The notes beneath the pieces were generated by a model. That model was not told the DNA's origin and searched no databases. It worked only from the letters and a program-made list of their open reading frames with translations. A program made the translations under genes and the position numbers. A DNA stretch of 43,847 bases from Gnetum montanum (taxonomy: Eukaryota; Streptophyta; Gnetopsida; Gnetales; Gnetaceae), in NCBI GenBank assembly GCA_015680685.1, contig MNCI01003930.1:1-43847 (forward strand), given 5' to 3'. This document shows positions 12,205-21,660 of this stretch, piece after piece (the first letter of the stretch is position 1; each line of letters begins with the position of its first letter).

Positions 12205-12218
12205 ATGGCCCCTCTTTG
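12205..12218 (-). other. Polypurine tract of element A
   Basis: CAAAGAGGGGCCAT on the minus strand abuts the TG start of the 3' LTR. This is the expected primer for plus-strand synthesis, and its place defines the LTR edge. Confidence 0.82.
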
Positions 12219-13317
12219 TTGACGGTTGGAGGGCTTACCCGAAAGACGTCGACAAAGAATGCAAAACACCGAATTGGCAAAATCAAGAACAACGTTCATC
12301 CATGGCTACTCAAGTGTTACCCTGTCAACATGGAAGAGCAAAGCCGGAAGGTATGGGAGATAGAGGGGTATAACTGGAAATAGGTTCGGGGAAGATGCAA
12401 AATGAGTTATGATAGTAGGGGTATGAAATACGCTCGTACGCACAGAAACGTACGTTCGTTTATGTCAACAGGAATGCTTTCAGACGAGTGTAGCGCGTCA
12501 ATCTGAGATTTCTCTGTTATAGATTATAGCAGGAATGCGTGCAAAAGGAGCATGACGTATCACTTCTGTGATGTCTCTGCTAGCGTGGATGCAGAAAATG
12601 AATACCTATGTATGTAGGTTTTGCATATGGGAACCGGGTGATGGGGATGAAGGAAACAAGAGCTAAGGGTAGGATTGTGAGAGGTATAGGTGTGCAGAGC
12701 TAAGTGGTCGGGCAAACTTGAGCAGCCATTTCAACATGCTGTTGTACTTCACCGCTCAGATGGACACACCTTTTGAACAACATCCTCTGACGCAAGTAAC
12801 CTGCAACCACAGAAGAAAACAGAGGGCGCCATTACTCAGGCGGACAAGAGGCGAGGTTCTTGAAACAGACGTCGTTTGATGTGAGATAGAGTGATTAGGC
12901 TGTAAAGAAGGAGCCGGAGCACGTGGGCGGAGCCGCCAATCCTGACGATTGGCTCTGCATATCTTCGCCAAAAGGCATTAGACACAGCGCACCTAACTGG
13001 CTCTATGAGGAACCGGCCAGATGACTCTGCGAAGCCAGCGTCCGATAGCGATGATTGACGGAGAGTCCCGAGGCCGTTGTCGATGAGGATTTTGTTGGGG
13101 CTCCGACTGGCAAGGCGAAACTCTCAGAGGTACTACCACTGCGGCGAGCGTGGTGGCGGCATCTCCGAGGGATCAATAAGATGCCTCTTCACTTATCCAA
13201 GAAATTAGTAGGATGCCAGTGGGGTGGCGACACTGGGACTATTTCAGTATCCCACCCAGTCTGCTATGCAGCTGTACAAAAATGATCACGCTCGCTTGAA
13301 CATGGTAGCGATCTGTA
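12219..13317. other. Non-coding 3' region of element A
   Basis: No supported gene. It is collinear with 8087-9244 of B. Short open frames on either strand (for example 13055-13285 plus) are not conserved in B. The function of this 1.1-kb spacer is unknown. Confidence 0.55.
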
Positions 13318-13790
13318 CATCCCAGTTTTAAGTCCCGGTAGACTGCCGTTACTGGTTTTAAGTCTCAGCAGACCATGGTCCCAGTTTAAAGTCTGGGCAG
13401 ACCGAGAAGTGCTAGTTTTACGTCGTAGCGGACGATGGTATGTCTGATTTATGGTCTCAGTAGACCATGCTGTGGATGTCAGTTTCACGTCATGACCCAG
13501 GGATAGATCTGTGCTGGTTTTACATCTCGGCAGATGGCTACTTACCTGTGCCAGTTTAGCGTCGTGGCGGACGCATGTAAAAGATGCCAGTTTTTCGTCT
13601 TGGCGGACCTGTACAACATTGCCAGTTTTACGTCGTAGCAGATGGTTACCACTTGCCAGTTTAGCGTCGTGGCGGACGCGTGCAAGGCATGCCAGTTTAA
13701 GGTCGTAGCGGACGATCAATGCCAGTTTAACATCGTAGTGGATGCATGATGCCAGTTTTACGTCATAGCGGACGAGTACTTCCATACCTG
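13318..13790. repeat. Hairpin-repeat array, 3' of integrase (element A)
   Basis: About 14 units follow one another, each with a leader (c)cagttttA and a stem-loop such as GGTCTCAGTAGACC, GTCGTAGCGGAC or GTCTCAGCAGAC. Spacing varies from about 23 to 50 bp. The spacers are not repeated, and the units differ from each other mostly in loop and paired stem positions. The minus strand is accidentally open through it (see rejected list). Confidence 0.85.
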
Positions 13791-13808
13791 CTGTCGACAT
13801 CGTAGATG

Positions 13809-15075
13809 CTACTAGATGAAATACCGCTTCAAGTATACATGATTTACAGGGTTTTCTAATTCGTTGCCGTTGACGTCTGCTAATTTGAACGCTCCGCTAC
13901 TGTACACATCGATCACCAAGAAAGGGCCTTCCCAGTTTGCAGAGAACTTGCCTACTGGTTCATGCACAGCCTTGAGAACAAGATCTCCTTTCTTGATCGG
14001 GCGCTGTTGAAGGTTGTGGCAATGTTTCTGGTGCTGCTTGTCCTGATATTTTTCAATCGTGTCAAGAGCCTGTATCCGCTTCTCTTCCACTAAATCCAGA
14101 TCTACGATTTGAGACTCGGTGTGTTGAGCCTCATTTATAATTGCGGAGAGGACCATTCTCAAAGAAGGGATTTGCAACTCGAGAGGCAGCACTGCTTCAG
14201 ACCCGTACACCAGGCTATAGGGCGTACTACCCGTAGCTGTCCTACACGTAATACGATATGCCCATAACACATAGAGGATCTATTCGTGCCACCGCCTTTT
14301 GTTGCCTTCGAGCATTTTCTTGAGCAAATTGATGATCACTTTGTTCGTTGCTTCAGCTTGACCATTTGCTTGTGGGTAATAAGGGGAAGAAAAAGATTTT
14401 CTAATGTTTAGGTTATCACAGAAGGATTTGGTTTCCGTGCTACTAAACTGTGGCCCATTGTCTATCACAATAGTCATTGGGAGACCAAATCTGGTTACTA
14501 TATTGTCTAAGATAAAACGGAAAATCTGCTGAGAAGTGATCTTCCGCAAGGGAATAGCCTCTACCCACTTCGTAAAATACTCAGTAGCGGTAATAATGAA
14601 GCTATGCCTTGCAGAAGACTTCGGCGTGATGGGACTTACGATGTCTAGTCCCCATCGCTGAAATGGCCATGTTATCTGCATTATATGTAATTCTGTGGAT
14701 GACACGTGTATAAGATTTGCGTGACGTTGACACATGTTATAGGTTTTAACCTTCGTCAAGCAATCTCTTTCCATGCGTGGCCAGTAGTATCCTAAGCAGC
14801 CGATTTTGAGGGCCATAGCCCGTGGTGCTACGTGGCCACCACACAGTCCCTCGTGAACTTCGCCGACTATGTGTTGCACTTGGTCTTTGTCTACGCAAGT
14901 AAGAAACATGCCATCGAAGGAGCGTCTATAGAGAGTACTGTCTCCGATGATGACGTATTTCCTAGCCCGCTTACAGATTGCATCTTTCTGTGCACGTGTT
15001 AATGCAGACGGTAACTCACCCTGTAAAAGATAAACTTTAATGTCATCATACCATTCAGGCGTGCTTTCCTCGAGA
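13809..15075 (-). pseudogene. Integrase (element A), nearly intact
   Basis: The minus-strand frame carries the integrase C-terminal two-thirds of pol. Features in order: DSTLYRRSFDG, a His-His-Cys-Cys zinc region, WGLDIVSPI (first Asp), IDNGPQF (second Asp), QANGQAEATNK (Glu), WAYRI, then GPFLVIDVYSSGAFKLAD and the stop near 13809. One TAG at 14277-14279 interrupts it just after RRWHE. In the zinc region the usual CxxC is YNMC, so the first Cys is lost to Tyr. DDE residues are all present. It would join tRNA-primed cDNA to the host genome if functional; the stop and the Cys loss argue against that. Confidence 0.93.
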
Positions 15076-15687
15076 AGAGAGGATATTTGCACCGTCTGAA
15101 TGATAGCGTCTGTGCAGTCTGTAATCAATGTAGGGTAGGTGTTAAACAGGTGTGAAGGCACGTGTAAAGCCAGGGTGGCCAGTGCGTCGGCCAGCATGTT
15201 GTCAGTCCTTGGGACGTGTTGGACGTCAAAGGTCGTAAATCGCTTCAAAAGATGTTTAGCCTGATCGCAGTAAGGCTGCAAATGTACAGCTTTGTAGGCG
15301 TAGACTCCAGTGATTTGATTTATGACAAGCATCGAATTGCCCCTAACCGCCAGGTGTTGAACATCGAGTTCACCTGCAGTTAGTAACCCCCTGAGGAGCC
15401 CCTCGTACTCTGCTACATTGTTCGTACAAGGGAAGGTCAAGCGATAAGCGTGTAGACGCACATCCTCAAGCGATAGCGTAAGAACAGTGGCAGAACTGCT
15501 GCCTCTAGCAGTGGAAGCTCCGTCGAAATATAACGTTGCTTCAAGGCCTGTCGAGACAGGGCTTAGGCTATGTACATGTTCGTCCGGGAACTCTGGCTCT
15601 ATGGTTGCTTGATTGTTAATTGGTGAAGTTATTAACTGGTCAGCTATCGCTTGGCCTTTCGTGGATGATTGGCCAATATAGTGCAGA
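15076..15687 (-). pseudogene. Second RNase H (RVT_3/archaeal type), element A, truncated by gap
   Basis: The minus strand encodes LYFDGAST (catalytic Asp), TNNVAEYEGLLRGL (Glu), NSMLVINQITG (a Ser-Met where GDS is usual) and HVPRTDNMLADALATLA (Asp). This is the RNase H type found in addition to the Ty3 RNase H in plant Tat elements. The frame is open from the gap edge to the integrase. The GDS motif reads GNS, so the second catalytic Asp appears to be lost. The segment just upstream (GQAIADQ, near 15630-15650) is the linker seen in many plant gypsy pols. Confidence 0.85.
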
Positions 15688-16355
15688 NNNNNNNNNNNNN
15701 NNNNNNNNNNNNNNNNNNNNNNNNNNNNNNNNNNNNNNNNNNNNNNNNNNNNNNNNNNNNNNNNNNNNNNNNNNNNNNNNNNNNNNNNNNNNNNNNNNNN
15801 NNNNNNNNNNNNNNNNNNNNNNNNNNNNNNNNNNNNNNNNNNNNNNNNNNNNNNNNNNNNNNNNNNNNNNNNNNNNNNNNNNNNNNNNNNNNNNNNNNNN
15901 NNNNNNNNNNNNNNNNNNNNNNNNNNNNNNNNNNNNNNNNNNNNNNNNNNNNNNNNNNNNNNNNNNNNNNNNNNNNNNNNNNNNNNNNNNNNNNNNNNNN
16001 NNNNNNNNNNNNNNNNNNNNNNNNNNNNNNNNNNNNNNNNNNNNNNNNNNNNNNNNNNNNNNNNNNNNNNNNNNNNNNNNNNNNNNNNNNNNNNNNNNNN
16101 NNNNNNNNNNNNNNNNNNNNNNNNNNNNNNNNNNNNNNNNNNNNNNNNNNNNNNNNNNNNNNNNNNNNNNNNNNNNNNNNNNNNNNNNNNNNNNNNNNNN
16201 NNNNNNNNNNNNNNNNNNNNNNNNNNNNNNNNNNNNNNNNNNNNNNNNNNNNNNNNNNNNNNNNNNNNNNNNNNNNNNNNNNNNNNNNNNNNNNNNNNNN
16301 NNNNNNNNNNNNNNNNNNNNNNNNNNNNNNNNNNNNNNNNNNNNNNNNNNNNNNN
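15688..16355. other. Assembly gap of 668 N
   Basis: The gap falls between the TPWGT motif of RT and the second RNase H. The equivalent interval in B (about 28163-29001) is about 838 bp, so either the gap size is an estimate or A has lost some sequence. It hides the RT active-site box and the Ty3 RNase H of A. Confidence 0.99.
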
Positions 16356-17122
16356 AAGGTGCCCCAGGGTGTCATGAATGTCGTGGTTAGTTGGTGTTCT
16401 AGGTTAATGCGAATCTGGTTGTAGCCTGAAAAGCCATCCATGAAGAATAGAAGCGCATGCCCAGCTGTTGTATCCACTAGCTGGTCGATACTCGGCAACG
16501 GGAAGTTATCCTTGATTGTGGCCTTGTTCAAATCCCGGAAGTCTATGCATATTGGTATACTCCCAGTCTTCTTCGGCACGACCACAATGTTAGATGCCTA
16601 GTCTGAGTAATCGACCGCGCGGATGAAACCAGCCTGGTATAGCTTGGTGATTTCATCACGCACCGCTAGCATGATCTCTGGTTTGATTTTGCGTGCCTTT
16701 TGCCTAACTGCTTTAATCTGTGGGTCTAGGATAATGTTATGCTGGATTAACCTAGGATCTAACCCAGGCATATCCTCGTATGACCATGCAAAGAGAGTAA
16801 TGTTATCTTGTAGGACCCGTTTTATAGTGTTGTGCATTTTTTCGTCTAACAAAGAACTGAATTTGAGCATTTTAGTCTCACCCTTATGCGTAACGATAGG
16901 GACCTCACTGAGGGGGTCCTCGGTTATGTCTCCAGCCTCCAGGTTTAGCATGCGCGTTGACTGTTCTGGCCATTCTGGGGACATCTCCGATGCAGCTATG
17001 GTTACGCTTTCTAAGGGGAGGTTAACATCTACTAGCGTGGAGTCAAACTGTCTAATTAACTTCCAGTATGGGCCTGTCAAAGTTAAGGGTGCTGAAACTG
17101 TGGCGTCCATTCTCCTTCTATC
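16356..17122 (-). pseudogene. Reverse transcriptase N-terminal half (element A)
   Basis: Minus strand. It begins at a possible splice junction (acceptor CAG at 17123-17125), with the first ATG a few codons on. It contains LFAWSYEDMPGLDP, VRQKARKIKPE, EITKLYQAGFIR, a TAG at about 16586 where plant gypsy RTs have Trp, then VVPKKTGSIPICIDFRDLNKA (split here by reading only; motif FRDLN), FPLPSID, FMDGFSGYNQI and TPWGT up to the gap. The first catalytic Asp (in MDG) is present; the YxDD box is in the gap. No frameshift is seen. Confidence 0.92.
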
Positions 17123-17135
17123 CTGTAAAATCGGC
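17123..17135 (-). other. Candidate sense-strand 3' splice site before pol (element A)
   Basis: The minus strand reads CGATTTTACAG|GATAG. B has GGCAATTTTGCAG|GACCA at 29770 and C has GTTTTATAG|GATAC near 5200, all at the same place relative to RT. Ogre-type elements are known to splice out an intron between protease and RT. No matching donor conserved between A and B was found, so this is a candidate only. Confidence 0.4.
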
Positions 17136-17258
17136 AAGTGCGTAAATGGTTAGGAGACAAGTGACGTGATGTCGCCGAACGTGGAAGGCTAACTGAATTT
17201 TGAATATTATAGACAAACTATAATCAATGTAACCCGATTACGAGGCGATAAGATGTGG

Positions 17259-17280
17259 TAGTTTAACGTCATTTCTGACA
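17259..17280. repeat. Hairpin-repeat unit 5' of the antisense gene (element A)
   Basis: The sequence tagtttaacgtcatttctgac carries a GTC-N6-GAC hairpin of the same family as the arrays. It lies between pol and the antisense gene start, as in B and C. Confidence 0.55.
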
Positions 17281-17376
17281 GCGGTGTGTGCGACCTCAAC
17301 CGCATTAATATCTGGATTTTCAGATTCCGTTTCAGGAAAGTCCTGCTAAAATCGGATATCAAGTCGGTGATTCTCG

Positions 17377-17388
17377 CATACAAATAGG
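17377..17388 (+). promoter_or_regulatory. Candidate promoter (TATA-like) of the antisense gene, element A
   Basis: catacaaatagg lies about 135 bases before the ATG at 17514. In B a better TATA-like tttttataag (30221-30230) lies at the same distance before its ATG. The A version may have decayed. Transcription from here is inferred only. Confidence 0.3.
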
Positions 17389-17901
17389 CGGTTTTCCGGT
17401 TAGAACGGACTGTTGGTTACTGTGCGTTCAAATTCACAGGTATTTTTCTAGCAAGAGCAAGAAGAGCAGAAGATTTGAAGGTGCAAAGCTGTGCAAGCAT
17501 TGAAGCTGTGATAATGGCGCCTAAGACGAAGAAGAAGAACACTAAATTGGCTAAAATTGACGAGGTACAGGAGAACCTGGTGCATGTTCAACAGGACGTG
17601 GTCGAAGTGCGTAACCCGACACCTTTGAACCGGTAGGTCATTCTTTGCATGCTCGTGTTATTTCGGCATTTGTGCTATACAGCGTTCTTCATGTAAATGA
17701 GGGTTTCGGGTATGGACCTTGCGTTTCAGCGAGGGTTTGGGCATGGTTGCATTTATCGCCGTTGTCAGAGATAGACCTTACGTTGTTACAAGGGTTTGGG
17801 CGATTTCCTCATAGAGGACTAAGCAAGATTTGTAATGTTTCTGTATTAATGATGTAACTGTGAATCTAGGCGTTGAGTTATGTAGCATGTTTTCTGTACA
17901 G

Positions 17902-18744
17902 TGTCATGCTGAAGCCTATTCTGATTGTGTTACACCTCATTGGGGTTTTGTGTTGGGTGAACCCCATCATCCCAAATGTCCCTCCTCCTCACACACGAGT
18001 GCAGGGGAAGGCCATCTGGTTCCGGAAGGGGGCACTGGAGTTTCTGCAATTTTTACTGCACAACTTCAACATCATTGTCTGGTCTAATGTGACTAGTGAT
18101 GTTGCCGGTGCCATTTTGGAGCACCTATTGGCGGGGTCTGCGCAGGGGATTCTGGCTTACTTGACAGATAGGGCCATTGACACGGGCCATCCCGAGGACC
18201 AAGCGCTCAGTGCCCGAGGTCTGAGGAGCTTACACTGGATCTGGGACATGGCCCGTTTCAACTATTATCATGCGTATAACACGTTGTTCGTGGCTCACCA
18301 TGTGTCGACGTACTTCTAGAACCCACAAGGCACGGTGTACTATACGAGCGAGTAAGCAAATTTGGCTAATTGTATTGTCTTTATTATTGTTATAATGTCT
18401 GTTATTGGTGTGACGTGTAAGAGAAGTCTATGTGCAAAGTGTAAGTTAAGCCTACGCTATATGGTACAGGTTTTTTATACATGACAATAGGTTAATTGGT
18501 GATGGAGATGCATTGGCCTGGGCCGAAACGGCAATAATGGCGTTTACCGCGACCAACAACGTGTGTGCCGGTGTTATCGGGCAAATTGGCCATGAGATGC
18601 GTGAGTATCACACCTGCTATGAGTGCCCTTTTAAGAATTGTCAGGAACTCGGGTGGCTGCACGATGACTAGACCTCAGATCCATCCCTTACGGTTGAGGA
18701 TGTACAAAGGGACTTGCCACCATTCCCTTTGCCCTTCGGACCTA
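17902..18744 (+). pseudogene. FCP1/NIF-like HAD phosphatase domain of the antisense gene (exons 2-3, A)
   Basis: Landmarks of the plant FCP1-like (NLI-interacting factor) fold occur in the right order. A hydrophobic strand with motif I position PILIVLHLIGVLC (DLNGxL in typical plant members) is followed by FRKGALEFLQFLLHNF and NIIVWSN (RPG-EFL and VVWS/T in the family). Then come LRSLHWIWDM, YNTLFVAHHVSTYF-NP (NTLLVDDSPYKALLNP in the family, though here DD is AH), and IGDGDALAW with NNVCAGVIGQ (gGDL and NV..fGQ in the family). Motif I Asp is His here, and the Asp-Asp pair is missing, so a dead phosphatase is expected. One TAG (18316-18318) and one in exon 3. Similarity was judged by eye; a profile search would settle it. 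Confidence 0.62.
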
Positions 18745-18841
18745 GTAAGGCCGTTGCGTGTTCTAATGTTATGCGTGTAGTTGTGAGTCATGGACATTAT
18801 GTAATAGTGTTTCTATCTGACTTGCGTTTTATGCCTTTCAG

Positions 18842-19882
18842 TCAAGGAATCCCAGGAGATTACCCTTACGATTTCCGGCCGCGAGACGAGGGATGTTCTC
18901 TTTCGATATGGTGATATTAAGGAGGCACAGCGTTGGCTCGGCCACTCGGTGGCCCCAGTCGCAGTGACCGCCAAGATCCAGGCAGTAGGGCTAATGCACC
19001 TGTTTTTGGCTGCAACCCCTGATGTCCCCGCCAGCGAAATGATAGCCTTGGTCAACTCCTTCAGCGAGAAGGCGGATCATTTTTTCACGCACGTGCATAA
19101 CATGAACGTAAACTTTGACATTCACGCTCAGCTCTTCTCAGACCTATTTGGCATCCCCTCGGACGGCCTTCCCGTAAAGGCAAAGACCAAGAGAAGCCCT
19201 AGAGTCGAGGAGTTTCTGAAGGAGTGGGTGAGAATCCCTAAAGAGACCAAGGGGTTTCCTTGTGAGAAATTTGATATGGGGACTGTCAAGACACTTTATC
19301 CCCTTTCTCGGGCCCGGACCTTCCCCAAAACCCTCTCGCAGGCGAAGTTCTTTTCGGTAGAATAGACCCGTATTATGCGAGAGGTCCTGGAAGAGGGAAC
19401 TCGGTTTGATTGGGCGAGCCATCTTGGCAAGGGACTGTGCAGTGAAATGGTCAAGCTTTGCAAGAAGCTCGAGTCCCGCTTCAATGTGCATTATGCCTTT
19501 TTCATAGCTTGCCTTCGGCGGTTTACTGAGTTTCTGGTCGTTTAGAGGAATGGGGTCTGGGCACAGCAAGACCAAGACCAGCTATCCAGACCTTGGATAG
19601 CCTACATTTTTAGCACTACCTGTGGGCAGGATCTACCGGAAGGGATCAGGGAGTCGTTGTCTGTAACGACTAAAGGCTTGACGATGCCCCAAGTGCAAGG
19701 TCTCGACAACGTAGGCGGGATAATGCCTACCTACACCGGCGATGCCTCGCGGGGGAAACGCCTAGCAGAGGAAATTGTGGAACCGGCAGTTCGGCGGAAG
19801 AGGCTCCACCTAACCGAGGCCCCTTGGGGTGATGCAGGCCAAACTATTGGGATCAAGGTGCAGCGGAATAAGCCTCCGCCTA
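18842..19882 (+). pseudogene. Conserved central domain of the antisense gene (exon 4, A)
   Basis: This exon encodes 347 codons and is the best conserved part among A, B and C. Shared blocks are YGDIKEAQRWL, GLMHLFLAATP, EMIALVNSFSE, NFDIHAQLFSDLFGIPSDG, RTFPKTL, MREVLEEGT and GVW, and a late basic block GKRLAEEI-RRKRL that resembles a nuclear localisation signal. I do not recognise the family. The LFGIPSDG block is vaguely like a motif in plant transposon-encoded Athila or PMD-type proteins, but not enough to name it. Two in-frame TAGs (after FSVE and after FLVV) are CAG in B. Confidence 0.7.
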
Positions 19883-20514
19883 GTAAGTGTGAAAGGATTG
19901 TATACGTAATGCTTTACTTAGATGATCTGGAATTATATGCTAACGTATGGTGGTGGAAATAGTAAAAATGATAGGGCAATTGACCCCTGAGACAGGGGCG
20001 ATCATACTAAGCCGTGGGGAGGGGGCCTCAATTTTGGAAAAAGAGGCCCCAGCTGTTAATATGAGCCGTGTGCAGGTTCCAGTGCATGAGGCGTCCCTAG
20101 CTGCTAGCGGAAGCCGCATACAGGCTGGGGTGCGTGAGGAGGCCCCAGCCACTGGAACCAGCGACGCACAGACTCCAGTGCGTGAAAGGGAAAAAAATAC
20201 GGAAGATGTTGATGAAATCGCCACTATCACCGGCAGAGGTAATGAGTGTGTTAGCGTGTTTGAAAAATCTATTAATAGAGGGCGTGTCTAACCAAATTAC
20301 ACTATAGGGGAAGAAGATGCCTCAACGTCTGCTGCTGTGAGCAAAATGTGAAGAGACTTCCCCAATAAATTTGCCTTCATGGAAGGCATCGTCAGCGACA
20401 TGATAGAGCGTCTGGAACACGTCGAACCAGGCGCTGGTAAGTTATAGCCGTAACGAGGTTACGACATAATGTCTTAGTAATGTGTCATCTATATTGATGC
20501 TTGTTTTCTGTTAG

Positions 20515-21332
20515 GAGCTCATCTCCGATGGGATTCTGTGGAGCCCATTGATCTGGACACAGCGGAGCCCCCATCTGATGGGGCAGTCGTGCCACGCCAC
20601 ATTTATAAGGAAATGCGTAAATGTGCGTTACGCTCGATGCGCTCCGTATGGAAAAGTAGGAATGTTAATGAAAGCCTATGGAAAAGCCTGCAACGGTCGG
20701 AGAAGAGGGTTGAGTACTTGACCAAGGAAGTCGAGGACCTAAGGGTGCGGTACAAATTCCTACAGGCTCGAGTGACGGGGGATGAAGACTGGCGTACCGA
20801 TGTTATTGATCACTCCCGTTATTAGATAGCCATCAAAAACAGCGTACAGACCAGTCGGGCATTAGTAGAGCAGAGGATGCAAATTGAACTCCTAGCTCAG
20901 AAAAGCCGGGACTAGAGGGACTACTGTGCCAGCGTACAGGAATGGGGGCAGAAGGAGAAGGACCACAAGCATGTATATAAAAGGGAAAGCAACGCTTATA
21001 GAAAACATTACCGTGATTCCGTCGTTAAAGCTCGATCCCTGGAGGTTTTCGTGGACACCATCGGAACGTCCGAAGCTCTCAAGAAGTTTGAAGAGCAGGT
21101 GACCGTAACTGCGTTTCCAGAGAGGGCAATGGTTTTCTCTGGGAATCAGGCTACAATCCCTACTTTCTTCCCAGATCCACCCCGCTGGAGTAGCATGGAG
21201 AAAGGGAAGGTGAAAGCTAGAGTTGCGTTGGACGAGGATGTGTGGCCAGACCTGACAGAGGACGAGATTATGCAATGCTTGTGGGCTGGTTTGAACAAGC
21301 TTCCCTTTGCCACGGAAGTAGGGTCGTCACGA
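20515..21332 (+). pseudogene. Coiled-coil region of the antisense gene (exon 7, A)
   Basis: The exon has 818 nt in both A and B. It encodes a long charged helix-prone stretch (KEMRKCALRSMR, KSLQRSEKRVEYLTKEVEDL, QRMQIELLAQKS, EWGQKEKDHKHVY) with heptad-like spacing of hydrophobic residues, then a conserved tail with FFPDPPRW, EKGKVKAR, WPDLTEDEIM and CLWAGL. It probably mediates oligomerisation; that is inferred from composition only. Two TAGs interrupt it in A; one is TGG in B and the other is also TAG in B. Confidence 0.65.
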
Positions 21333-21660
21333 ATAAGTTTACGCATGACTTAGTCAAAAAATTTTCTGACTAGCGTCGTCTATTCTAATTTTTTATGTTA
21401 TTTGGGTTTAGGTACCGGAAGAAGGTAGAGAAAATATGCCAGCTGAAGGGCTAGGAGAGGAAACTGTGGAAGCAGAGGCAGAACACAATGATGAAGAGCG
21501 TCCTCCTGTGGAGCTAGTGCCGGAACGAGAGCCTCATGAAGGAGCAGTCGTTCTTGGAAGCATAATTCCCAGAAATGATGGCGCACTGGAGGACGACCTT
21601 TTGGGGCTAGATCTGGAGTTAAGAGATACCGGTGATAGTGGCAGTAGGGGGAATGCGTAA

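Larger units (their letters stand above)
17514..21660 (+). pseudogene. Antisense eight-exon gene of element A (FCP1-like/coiled-coil protein)
   Basis: A spliced gene lies on the strand opposite to gag-pol, between protease and RT. Exons by hand: 17514-17632, 17902-18351, 18470-18744, 18842-19882, 19963-20238, 20308-20436, 20515-21332, 21412-21660. Lengths 119, 450, 275, 1041, 276, 129, 818 and 249 sum to 3357 nt, 1118 codons plus TAA. GT-AG ends are visible at all junctions except the exon 7 donor, where GT has become AT. Phases (2,2,1,1,1,1,0) agree with B. There are seven in-frame stops (exons 2, 3, 4 twice, 6, 7 twice) and no frameshift. Comparison with B shows CAG or TGG at most of these stops. 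Start chosen because MAPK..KNTKLA is conserved in B. Domains: basic N-terminus, FCP1/NIF-like HAD domain, conserved central domain, basic patch, charged coiled-coil region, acidic tail. The function in the element is unknown. Confidence 0.8.

Noticed and set aside
13318-13790. CRISPR-like look of regularly recurring short repeats
   Set aside because: Units vary, spacing is irregular, no cas genes occur, and the context is a plant retrotransposon.
13264-13800. Open minus-strand frame of 178 codons with repeated KLAS and RRKT words
   Set aside because: It is a translation of the hairpin-repeat array. The corresponding arrays in B and C are not open, and the words fall in two different registers.
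15620-16585. Long frames on both strands spanning the N gap
   Set aside because: They are artefacts of unknown bases read as open codons; only the minus-strand flanks are real RT.
17902-18744. An active phosphatase encoded by the antisense gene
   Set aside because: The Asp-Asp pair is missing in A, B and C, and motif I Asp is His in A; a non-catalytic role is more likely.
17514-21660. A host gene inserted by chance into element A
   Set aside because: Homologues with the same exon plan lie at the same place in element B and on the right part of element C.
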